A stretch of 64,000 nucleotides of DNA, from NCBI RefSeq assembly GCF_001659605.2, contig NC_035178.2, positions 32,009,127 to 32,073,126 of the forward strand, read 5' to 3'. The position numbers and the translations under genes are program-made. Of this stretch, positions 21,201-33,200 are shown piece after piece (positions within the stretch are counted from its first letter, which is position 1; every line of letters starts with the position of its first letter). The notes under the pieces were generated by a model, which was given only the letters and a program-made list of their open reading frames with translations, was not told where the DNA came from and did no database searches. This DNA comes from Manihot esculenta. Lineage: Eukaryota > Streptophyta > Magnoliopsida > Malpighiales > Euphorbiaceae.

Positions 21201-24200
21201 AGTTGATTATATATGTAACAAGTTGAGCATGATTAACATTTATGATCCAACTTAAGGGGGAGTGTTATAAGTTATAGAAAGTAAATATGTTAATATAGGA
21301 AGTAAATATTGATAGATGGGTCAGTTGCTTAATCTTAGGGATTGTATAATCATAGGCTTGATTTTCCTTCCTGTTTAGTTACCGTCTCTCATGTATAAAT
21401 AGGTTGTAATCTCTATTGTGATATACAATAAATATTATCCTTCTACATATCCCATTACTCTCCAAATAAGCAGAAAAGCTACTATCCATGTATTCTCTTC
21501 CATTGTCAGTTCTCAAAATTTTCACCTTAGTATCAAATTGAGTACAAACCATCTTATGAAAGGATTGAAAACAAGAAAAGACATCACTTTTAGCTTTAAT
21601 CAAATAGACCCAAGTCATTCGAATGCAACAATCAATAAAGGTGACAAACCATCGATTACCAGATAAGGAGACCGTTTGAGTAGGTCCCCAAACATCAGAA
21701 TGAATAGTTGCAAAAGGAATTTGACTTTTATTATGACTCAAAGGATAGGATGTTCTAGTGTGTTTAGCATACTCACAAGCATCACAAAATAAAGAGCCAA
21801 ACTGGGTTTTAGCAAACAAATGAGGATAAAGTTTTTCTAAGACAAAAAATGATGGATGCCCTAACCGCCGGTGCCAGTGTATTATTTCCCGATTGACATC
21901 CTTATTTTCTCCAAAACAGGCTTCAGATATCGAAGAAGCCGGATCACCCTCCAACATGTATAAGCCATCATGCATAAGCCATCATGCAGCCTACCATTGC
22001 CAATCATCTTCCCTGTGCGAAGATCCTGAATAACACAATGATCAGGAAAGAATTCAATTTTACAGTTAAGAGCATTGGTGATAGCACTGACAGATAAAAG
22101 GTTGACAGGAAAGTGGGGAACATGAAGGACAGATGATAATTTAATGTTGGATGTGCAAATAACAGAACCTGTTCCGGATATGGGAGTAAAAGAGCCATCA
22201 GCAATTCTGACACTATCTTTGGTTAGAGAAGGAGAATAATTGAGAAAGCCTTTATAAGAGCGTGTCATATGTCTATTCGAACCAGAATCGATAATCCATG
22301 GAACATTATTAAAAGAGGAAGCATTACCTGACTTTACAAAGTTAGATGTTGCACCAGAGGATGAAGAGGTGTCAATATGAGACAAGAGGCGCTTGAGACT
22401 CTGAAGTTCATTAGGGGAAAGAAACTCAGTCGTTGTTGTCTCCTTAAAGAGCTCCTCCACAGTTTCTGCTAACTTAGCTTGATTTCTAGAGGTACCTCGT
22501 TTTCCTCCACGACCTCTAGTGGGACGACCATGTAACTTCCAATAAGTCTCTTTGGTATGCCTCGGTTTCCCACAATAGTCAAAGTGTAAGTGATCTTTCT
22601 CAGAAGTAGGAGGCTGTGGTGTGCTCAAACTAGTAGTCAACCAAGCCTTTTCAACTGGTGCAGTATGGAGCATAGCATGTCGACGACTTTCCTCTTGTTG
22701 AATATGGGCATGGGCCTCTTCTAGAGAAGGAAAAGGATTTCTTCCCAACACTTGGACCCGAATTGGATCATATTTGTTATTCAACCTTGCAAGAAAATCA
22801 TAGACCCGCTCCTTTTCAATCATTCTTCGAAATTTGACTGCATCTCCAGTGCAGTCTGCCTGGAAGTCTTGATAGTAATCAAGCTCCTGCCATAAGCCAC
22901 ATAACTCAGAATAAAATTGAGAGATAGTCATTTCTCCTTGCTTAGTACCATGAATCTTATTTCGAATATCATAAATTTGGGCATCATTCCCAATCTTGGA
23001 ATAAGTTAAGGACAAAACTTTCCATATTTTTGCAGCAGTATCAATTAACAAATAGGACTTAGAGATATGAGGTTGCATAGAGTTCAGTAACCATGTCATA
23101 ACAAGACAATTATCCGAGTCCCATTGAGAGAAATCTGGATCACTCTCATCAAGTTGCTTTTTATTACCAGTGACATAACCCTGCAGTCCTCTAGCCTTGA
23201 TAAACAACAAACAAGACCTTGACCAAGCAAGATAATTGGTTCCATCAAGTTTTATGGGACTAATTTGCAAGGAAGGATTATCAGAGTTAGTAATCGAGAC
23301 CCTTTTACCTTCTGCCATAGTAAAGATTTATGAACAGTGAAAGAATAGGAGGTACCCAAGGTTGTACACACAAGAAAGCCCAATTAATTCAGCAAAAGAC
23401 CGGGTAACAGCACGGGAGGGCCGGACAGATGGTCGGAATCGTCGCCGGAGTGATCGGAGCGGCGAAACAGTGACAGACGATGGATCACGCACCAGGAAGC
23501 GACGGGTCACGCGCCAGGAAGGGGTGGCGCGTGAGCCTCACGCACAGGCTTTTCCGGCGTCGGAGCTGGTCGATCGGCCGGCGGCAGTCCGTTCTCCTGG
23601 TGCCGGCAGTGAGAGAATAAGAGGCTCCTAGATGGGTTTGTCCAATCTTGAGTCTCATGCATCGACTTCTTATGTTACTCTTGCTGATGGTACTAAATCT
23701 TTTATCATGGGTTCTGGTCATGTCAACTTAACCCCTTCTCTTTCTGTATCCTCTGTAATATGTCTCCCTAAATTCGCATTTAATTTGCTTTCTGTTAGTA
23801 AACTCACTCGTGCATTGAATTATTGTGTCTCATTCTTTCCTGATCACTGTATTTTTCAGGATCTTTCGACGAAGCAGATTATTGGTAGAGGGCGTGAGTC
23901 AGAGGGTCTCTACGTCTTGGATCAGCAACTACCTAGATCACTTGCATGTTCCACGCGTTTAACACCTTTTGATGTTCATTGTCATTTGGGGCATCCTTCT
24001 CTCTCAGCTTTGAAGACGTTATATCCACAGTTTCATTCTTTGTCTATTTTAGATTGTGAGTCTTGTCAATTTGCCAAACATCATCGTTTGCCTTCAGTAT
24101 CTCGAGTCAATAAACGGGCTTCGTCCCCCTTTGAGTTAGTACATTCAGATGTTTGGGTTCCTTGTCCTACTGTGTCTAAATCTGGCTTTAAGTACTTTGT

Positions 24201-27200
24201 TACTTTTGTTGATGACTTCTCTCGTACTACTTGGTTATTTTTAATGAAGAGTCGTTCAGAATTATTTTCTATCTTTTGTGCGTTTTATGCTGAAATCCAA
24301 AGCCAATTCAATGTTCCCATTCGTATATTGCAAAGTGATAATGCTAAAGAGTATCTTTCTGGGGAATTTCAATCTTATTTGTTACAAAAAGGAATTCTTC
24401 ATCAGTCCTCTTGTGTTGACACTACTTCACAAAATGGAGTTGCCGAAAGAAAAAATCGACATCTTCTTGAAGTGGCCAGAGTCCTCTTATTCCAAATGAA
24501 AGTACCTAAATGTTTTTGGGCTGATGCTGTATCCACTGCTTGTTTTTTGATTAATCGCATGCCTTCCTCCATCCTTCATGGTGATATCCCTTATAATATT
24601 TTATTTCCCACTAAATCTTTGTTTCCTATTGAGCCACGTATCTTTGGGTGTACTTGTTTTGTTCGTGATGTTCATCCACAGGTTACTAAATTGGATCCCA
24701 AATCACTCAAATGTGTCTTCCTTGGCTACTCTCGACGTCAAAAAGGGTATCGTTGTTTTTCTCCTGATCTGAATCGGTATCTTGTGTCTACAGATGTAAT
24801 ATTCTTTGAGTCCACTCCATTTTTTCCACCATCCTCTATTTATAACACCCAAGGTGAGGAAGATGACCTTTTGTTATACACTGTTCGCTCTCTGTCTCCT
24901 CAGACTACTCCTACACCTTTCGCTCATGTGCCTGGTCGCCCTCCCATCTTTCATGTGTATTCCAGAAGCTTAGAGGACTCTGACTCCGCTCCGCTACCCG
25001 CTTCTTCGTCGACAGATCCTGCTCCCACTGATCCTTCACTATCTGATTTGGATTTGCCCATTGCTCTTCGCAAAGGTAAACGTACTTGCACTTATCCTAT
25101 TTCAGCTTGTGTCTCTTATGATCAATTATCCTCTTCTTCTCGTTCTTTTGCCACTGCTTTAGATTCTATTTCAGTTTCCAAAACCGTTATTGAGGCTTTG
25201 TCCCATCCTGGCTGGCGTGCTGCAATGGAAGAGGAAATGATGGCCCTTGACACTAATGGTACTTGGGAGTTGATGTCCTTACCCCCAGGAAAGCGGGCTA
25301 TTGGGTGCAAATGGGTGTTTGCAGTAAAAGTAAATCCTGATGGATCTGTTGCTCGCCTCAAGACCCGTTTAGTGGCCAAAAGTTATGCACAAACTTATGG
25401 AGTTGACTATTCTGATACATTTTCCCCAGTTGCCAAGCTCGCATCTGTTCGATTATTTATTTCCTTGGCAGCCACACATGATTGGCCTTTGCATCAACTA
25501 GATATTAAAAATGCTTTTCTTCATGGTGATCTTCAGGAGAAGGTTTATATTGAACAACCACCTGGTTTTGTTGCTTAGGGGGAGTCAGGCAAAGTTTATA
25601 AACTTCGAAAATCCCTTTATGGCTTGAAACAGAGTCCTCGGGCATGGTTTGGCAGGTTTAGTGAGGTGGTCCAACAGTTTGGAATGAAAATGAGTAAGTG
25701 TGATCACTCGGTGTTTTATAGAAATTCTGATAGTGGAGTAATTCTGCTTGTAGTATATGTGGATGATATCGTTATCACAGGAAGTGATATTGCTGGCATC
25801 ACATCCCTAAAAGAATTTCTTAAAACACAGTTTCATACAAAGGATTTGGGTTCATTGAAATATTTCTTGGGAATCGAAGTTATGCTGTGTAAGAAAGGCA
25901 TCTTCTTGTCTCAAAGAAAATATGTTCTTGATTTGTTAGTAGAAACAGGAAAATTGGGTGCTAAGCCTTGTAGTACCCCAATGACCCCTAACCTTCAACT
26001 TACCACAGAAGACAGTGAGCCATTTGCAGATCCTGAAAGGTATAGAAGATTAGTTGGCAAGCTGAATTATTTGACGGTGACTCGTCCTGATATTGCATAT
26101 TCAGTGAGTGTGGTAAGTTAGTTTATGTCATCTCCTACTGTTGCTCAGTGGGATGCTTTGGGACAGATTCTTTGTTATCTTAAAGGGGCCCCAGGGCGAG
26201 GGCTATTCTATGGCAACCATGGGCACTCAAATATTGAATGCTTTTCTGATGCTGATTGGGCAGGCTCGAAGGTTGATAGAAGGTCAACTACTGGGTATTG
26301 TGTTTTTGTGGGAGGTAACTTGGTCTCATGGAAAAGCAAGAAGCAAAATGTGGTCTCCCGTTCTAGTGCTGAATCTGAATATCGGGCCATGGCACAAGCA
26401 GTTTGTGAAGTCTTGTGGGTACGTCAACTATTAGAAGAAGTTGGATTCACAAATTCGGTGTCTGCTAAGTTGTGGTGTGATAATCAAGCAGCTATCCACA
26501 TTGCCTCCAATCCAGTATTTCACAAGAGGACTAAACACATCGAGATTGATTGTCATTTTGTTCGTGAAAAGGTCCAACAAAAGGTAATATCGACAGGACA
26601 TATCCGAACTGGAGAACAATTAGGAGATATCTTTACTAAAGCTCTAAATGGAACTCGAGTTGATTATATATGTAACAAGTTGGGCATGATTAACATTTAT
26701 GCTCCAACTTGAGGGGGAATGTTATAGGTTATAGTAAGTAAATATGTTAATATAGGAAGTAAATATTGATAGATGGGTTAGTTACTTAATCTTAGAGATT
26801 GCATAATCATAGGCTTGATTTTTCTTCCTGTTTAGATATCGTCTCTCATGTATAAATAGGTTGTAATCTCTATTGTGATACACCACAAATATTATCTTTC
26901 TACAAAAACCAAACACAACTCCGCACCAAAAAGCAAAACTAAAGAGTTGTAACAACACGTGAAAATCAAAATTGAACGAGAGCCAATCCAACAATGTCAC
27001 AAATCCCACAATATTAAACACTTCAAAGCACCATCAAGAAAGAGGTATCAAAAACAAAACAACACACAGGGCTAGAATCGCAAGGCAGAGGCAACAAAAA
27101 ACCAGACACGACTTCCAGACATCATGAACAGTACCAATGAACAGTGTGCGTGAATAAAACCCGTGAACAGTACAGAACACAAAACATCAAAATTGAAGGC

Positions 27201-30200
27201 TCTAATACCATGTAATAAACTAGATTTGTAGGAAATAATTGATGTATTATCTATCGAACAATAGTGTTTCTATGTAGATTACAAGGCCTTATTAATGTAA
27301 CAAATTGTTCTCCTAAAAGTCCTCCAACTATTAATTAGTATCAATTAGCCCTATGATTTTTCAATCTATTCTAATTATGTTCACACTATAACAGTTTCAA
27401 GAATGTAAGAAGCATATGTGAAGGCAGTGTTCAGGGCATGGTGGGTTCAACTCATGATTAAAGAATCCTTAGAAAAAACAAAACACATTATCAATTCTAT
27501 CATTTCTTATAATTATCATATACCCCAAAGCCATCAAAATAATAGAAAATTAGCCCTATTTATGGAGCTTACATACCTAATCAAACTAGGAATAGAAATC
27601 ATAAATCAATCTAACAACGAATAACATAAACTAGAAAAGAATAACAACAAAGGTTAAAAATAATAACTCTAAATATCCTAATTCTACAATAAATAAAATT
27701 CCTAAATTATATTAGGATCCTTATCTTCTCATACTGCATTACTAGCTCAACAATGAGAGAGCCAAATAGCAACCTAATATTTTTTAGCAGAAAACCTATT
27801 TCCAAGGACTTGTATAGGATTGTTTTAACATTTTATGTAAATAGTTCACTGTAATTAGAAGAAAAAAAAAAAGACAACTCTTTTCATATGGTTGTAAGGA
27901 ATCTATAGACAAAAAAATTGGCGTACCTTCTTAGTTCTTGTGGCAAGCGCCGATGGCTCATCCATTGCTCAATGTCACGTCGTCTCAGTGACATTTCTAG
28001 CCTCCTGGAAGCAATAGCAGGCAAAGTCATGAAACAAATAGCTGCTTTGAAAAATCAAAGGAGAGCTAATAATGACACTAAAATGAACAACAAATTTAAC
28101 TAAAAAATAATAGCAATTACACAGCAATTGCATCATTAGTAGAAGATAAAGTCTGAGTGTTGATTTATAAATTTTGCTCTCAAGATGATATTATGGCATC
28201 TGCAAAGGTGGAGGGAGGGGAACAAGAGGAGCCTCTTCTCCCCACCCCCTTTAAAAAGAAAAAAAAATTTCTAAAATTTCCTTGGTGGGCATATCCACTT
28301 ATTGCCTTTGAAGATAACAAATGAGAAATACATATAAACATAATTAGAATTGTAAAATCAGACTAAGAATGGAGGAAAATTGTGTGTATTATACTTTGAG
28401 TGAATGGGTATTTATATAGGTCACAAAATCTATGTATGGAATCATAGTTGTCAAATCAGAGAATTGAAATCTTCATTTCATGAATTCGCAAGATTCGATA
28501 AGACATCCAAAAATCAATTACACGTAAATTTAAATTTAATATAGCCGGTAGTTATTATTATACATATACTGAAACCCTCATTTAAATTTAATTAAATAAT
28601 TAAATAGTAAAAAAGATAGCATATTAGAATATTATAAATATAAAATTGTCATAACTTAGACAACTATTAATATGGAGAATTGAGAGCAACTATCTCATAT
28701 TTTAATATGAAATTTGTCTTCTATTTTGACTAAAATTCTTTCTTTTTCTACTTCTATATTATTTGGGATTCCTAAATTATTTTGAATTTATATTTAAATT
28801 TTTCTACTATTTCTATATTAATTTTAAGGTTTTATTTTATTTAGAAATCTATTTTGTAAATCCTACATCAGTTAGGATTAGTTTATTCATATTTTAGTAG
28901 GAGTTGTCTTTCTAAATTATAAAGTTCTATCACTATCCTAAACTAAAACTCTATAAATAGCTTATTATCTTATATATTGAATGTTCACTTTAATAAAGCA
29001 TACAGCAGAGAATTTCTCTCATACTCTTTCTTTCTCACGTGTTTGTGTGAGTTGTCAATTAGTAGGAGTTGTCTTTCTCATGTATTTTATTTAGGTTCGA
29101 TTTTTATTTTGAAAAATTTCGATTATTTTGGTTTGATTCAGTTTTGATCAGCAAAAAATTAGTAAAACCGAACAGGTACTTCAATTAAATTTTAAATACT
29201 AAAAATAAGGTGCAAAAAATAAAAAGCACATTAAAAAGCCTGACCGATCGAGCCGAACCATATCAGACCGGTTCGATTTAAATCGGCTTCTGCCCAAAAT
29301 CGATTCAGTTCGATACAACACGTTGCAATGATTGGAGCAACGTCTTGAGTAAAGAATGGATCTCAGATTCGAGCGTATAGAATGACGTATCAAAGAGATT
29401 GCGATTTTGATGCTCAAGGAATTGAAGGAAACATTAATCGTGCGGACAATAGATGGCCAAGGGATGGTGCAGCTCGTGGTGACCAGTTGACTGATGAATT
29501 CCTGCACATAGGAACTACGCCTATGAGGAGTATTCGAAGGAAGAGGACTTTGAACCATATGATTTTCCTAGGTACCAATACCAAGGAAAATATGGAAGAG
29601 GAGGTTCATGGATATGATTTTTGCCTTGAAGTCGATATTTACGACTTCAATGGGAGTTTTAACATTGAGAAATTTCTAGATTGGATTGCTGATGCATAAA
29701 GGTTATTTGACTACATGGAAACAGCCTAAAAAATAAAAGTAAAGATCTTGGCTCATCGATTGAAGGGTAGAGCCTCTACTTTGCAGGAGAGGCGAAGAAT
29801 TTTCTGTGTAAATTTCCATTGTATTGAGCTTTACAAGTTTTAGGTATTTATATTTGGGGTGAGCAATATTCGGTTAAAACCGAAAAAACTGACCGAATCG
29901 AATTAATTTCAAAATTCGGTTCGATTTTTTATTCGGTTCGGTTCGATTTTTAATTTAAAAAATTTCGGTTATTTCGATTCGGTTCGGTTCGGTTTTGATC
30001 ATAAAAAAATCGAAAAAATCGAACTGAACCGATTAGTGATAATAATATATTATTTTCAATAATATAGAGAAATTAAATTATATTAAGATTAAAATATTTT
30101 AATTAAATTTTAAAATATTAAAAATAAAGTGTAAAAAATAAAAAATTTATTAAAAATCAAAATCGATCAAACCGAACCGAATCAAACCGAATCAGACCGG

Positions 30201-33200
30201 TTCGGTTCGATTCGATTTCTGACCAAAATCAGTTCGGTTCGGTTTTTATAAATACTAAAATTTCAGTTTTCGGTTTATTCGGTTTGGTTCGGTTTTGAAC
30301 TGAACCGACCGAATGCTCACCCCTAATTTGTATACAAAAAATCAACCTAATTAAGAATACTTACAATATGGCAGTGAATAAAATCTCTATAATCAAACCT
30401 AATTAGAATTCTGTTGAGATTCTTTCCGTAAATAACCTAGATTTATAGTGATAATTAGGGATATTATTAGGCTATAATTAGGGAATTAATTTATTTTTTT
30501 TACCTAGTATGTAATTTTATAAGTAATATATATACCCCAATTGGCTTGAAAGAAATAATCAAGTATTTTCTCTCAAAACTTTTGCTTTCTTCTTTTCATC
30601 ATTGTTTTCATGGTATCAGAGCCTAGAAACTTGTTTTACCTATAAGTGGCAGATTTGCCACCTTGCTTTGGAGACTTTATGGAAATCAATTTGATCTCAC
30701 CACCAAGCCCATCCTCCTCGCTAGCTTCTGATCGACTTCCTGGTGAAGCACCGCCGCTAGAACCGATCTCACATGCCTTCCATGCGTCGCTCAAAGCAAT
30801 CTATCTTTGGTACATGCGCCGGTGCGTGAACCGTCCTTTGGCAACCGTTTCACGCTAGCGACTCTTCCTCTAGCATCGCCCAACACCGGCGACTCCACCC
30901 CAGTAGGTTCGGTCACCTGCCCAGCCCATCTTCACATGCCCCTTGTGAATAGAAGCATCGGATTTACTGTTCATAGGTACAAATTCTCCTTTTTTTGTGG
31001 CAGATTCAGGTCCCTATTCAGTCCCTTATTGTTCCAGAATCTCTCTCGACATGTCTGAGAAGCAGAATACTCTCAGGTTCTAAGTGTAATACCCAGCTAA
31101 ACTCCGGCGTCAAAATTCCAACTTTTCGATGGAATCTCCATCGGAATTTGGAATCTCGAAACTGAAATGTTTAGAAGGGTAAAATAGGATTTTCATAAAA
31201 TGAATTTGAAGTTTTTGGAATCGTGTTAAAAAAAAAAGGTTTTAGAGGAGTCTTAAGGTTCGGCCGCCGAAGGTGGCTCTTCCAGCTACCTATAAAAGGC
31301 CTTTGGCCTGAAAATGTGAGTTCTTTCTCCATTTTTGTGCAAAGATAAGTCCATGCCCTTTCCCAGATGTTTTTACTGAAATTACTTTAAATCTCTTAGA
31401 GAATTCATGAGTTTTTACTTTGTCTTTGAAGATTTGAGTTTGGATTTCAAGCTTGAACCTTTGGAGATTTGAGTTTGGATTTCAAGCTTGAAGATTTTGA
31501 GTTTTTACTGAAATTACTTTAAATCTCTTAAATCTCCAAGTTTTGGTGGTTGTGTTTTCCGTATTCTTTAAGAGGTAAGCTCAATCCTTACTTTTTTTAT
31601 GTTTTCTGAAGGTTTTAAACCAGTATTACAAGTCGTTAGGGCATGCATGATTGATTATTCTAAAGTTTTAAAGTTTGAATTAGTCTTGATGATGGATGAT
31701 TTTCTCTTAGGATTTTGTTGATGCATGTTGAGTTTAGAACAAGTTTTGAGGTTCCTTATGCGTGTTAAGTGTGTATGGTAGTCTTTAGGCTGTTACATGT
31801 ACGTTTGGGTTTGTTTCTTGGCTGTGAGCATAGGGCAGAATCGGGTTCTGCCTTACTGGAGAATCCAAGTTCGGCCACCGAAACAAGATTCAGCCGCCAA
31901 ACTTGCCTGTGGAGGCAGGTTTTAGACTGCCAAATCTACTCCCGAACGATTGACCTTCGGATCTGTGAAAGGACCTTCGGATCTGTGAAAGGACCTTCGG
32001 CTAATGAACCTGCCTCCGAAAGTCTCCTACCCAGCCTTTTCCAGCTCGTTTCCTACATGTGTTCTTGTGTGTTTTTAGGGATTTCTTAGGGGTTGTTTTA
32101 AGTATTGTAAAACTTATATTTGGTCCCTCATTTAAGTCCGTCTGTGCAGAATCGGACTTGGCAGACCATAGAGGCTTGCATTGAGATAACTGCTTCAATG
32201 TTCGGCGTGCGTCAGCCAGAGGTGAGTAGAACTGAACTGATCTATTATTTTAAAGAAATAAAACTTTTTAAGCATGTTCATGCATCACGAATGCCATGTA
32301 TATACGATTAGGTTGTTTTGCATTAGAGTTGACGAATATGATGCATTGTATAAATTATTGTTGTTGTGGATGGACGTTGGATGACCCACTAGCCCATGCT
32401 ATGACGGATATGGAAAGATCAGGACTGCCCATTCTATGCTCTTGGCACTATGGACATGTTATGTTATGTTTAAGAGGAAGTCCTGAGGAGCACCCATCGT
32501 GGGCCGGGCACTATTGAAATCTGTAGAGGGTTACTGGTGACAAGTCTATCATGATGTGAATTATTTGTGTTGCGACGCATTCATACGATCATATGTTTTA
32601 TTGAACTGCTTTTTTATGTTCTGCTCACTAGGCTTTTGTAGTTTAACCCCTTTTCCCTAATCCCAGGCTTGCAGGATCAGAGTTAGCTCGGAAAGTCGGC
32701 TGAGTTGCCGGTATAGCCTGTTGTAATAGTATAGCTGTGGACATGTATTAATTTGTGGATTAGAATTGTGTTTTTCCCAGGTTCTTCCTTGAAATCCTTG
32801 TATCATGATCCTTTTATGTAAAAGTTTTTAAGTATGAGTTATGTTTGAACCGAGCTTGAGGCATGTAATGTTGACCATACTGGAGCATTTGATGAGGACT
32901 CTAGTATGGGTTTTGTAGAAATATAACATTTTGTTGTTATTATCTCACAATAGAGATTACAACCTATTTATATATGAGAGACAGTATCTAAACAGGAAGG
33001 AAAATCAAGCCTATGATTATACAATCCCTAAGATTAAGCAACTGACCCATCTATCAATATTTACTTCCTATATTAACATATTTACTTTCTATAACTTATA
33101 ACACTCCCCCTCAAGTTGAATCATAAATGTTAATCATGCCCAACTTGTTACATATATAATCAACTCGAGTCCCATTTAGAGCTTTAGTGAAAATATCTCC

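Larger units (their letters stand above)
17387..21447 (+). mobile_element. Copia-B1, recent Ty1/copia insertion with intact pol ORF but no gag
   Basis: 4061 bp inserted in Copia-A2 integrase, TATCC on both sides. LTRs of 185 bp differ at one position (TGTTATC versus TGTTATA), so the insertion is recent. The order is LTR, primer site, leader, one ORF, purine tract, LTR. It is antisense to the channel gene. The ORF lacks the gag domain; see the CDS entry. It is probably non-autonomous for particle formation although its enzymes look intact. Confidence 0.96.
13991..23633 (-). mobile_element. Copia-A2, interrupted by Copia-B1 and truncated at its 5' end
   Basis: A minus-strand family A element in CNGC intron 5. 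It keeps the 3' LTR, RNase H, RT (partly duplicated), integrase, protease, a nearly complete gag and the leader. The 5' LTR is missing: at about 23633 the leader changes abruptly into plus-strand Copia-B3. Copia-B1 is inserted at 17387-21447 within integrase with target duplication TATCC. Net of that insertion and of the 782-bp duplication the element is about 4.8 kb. Confidence 0.92.
23634..26904 (+). mobile_element. Copia-B3, 5'-truncated, two CAG-to-TAG stops
   Basis: A plus-strand family B copy, closely similar to Copia-B1 from TTGTCCAATCTTGAG on (B1 position about 18175). Its 5' LTR, leader, gag and the protease active site are missing. The 3' LTR is complete. It joins the Copia-A2 leader head-on at about 23633. 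Confidence 0.93.

Noticed and set aside
17884..21255. The long ORF considered as a domesticated host gene
   Set aside because: It sits between two LTRs with a target duplication and purine tract and is an ordinary copia pol.
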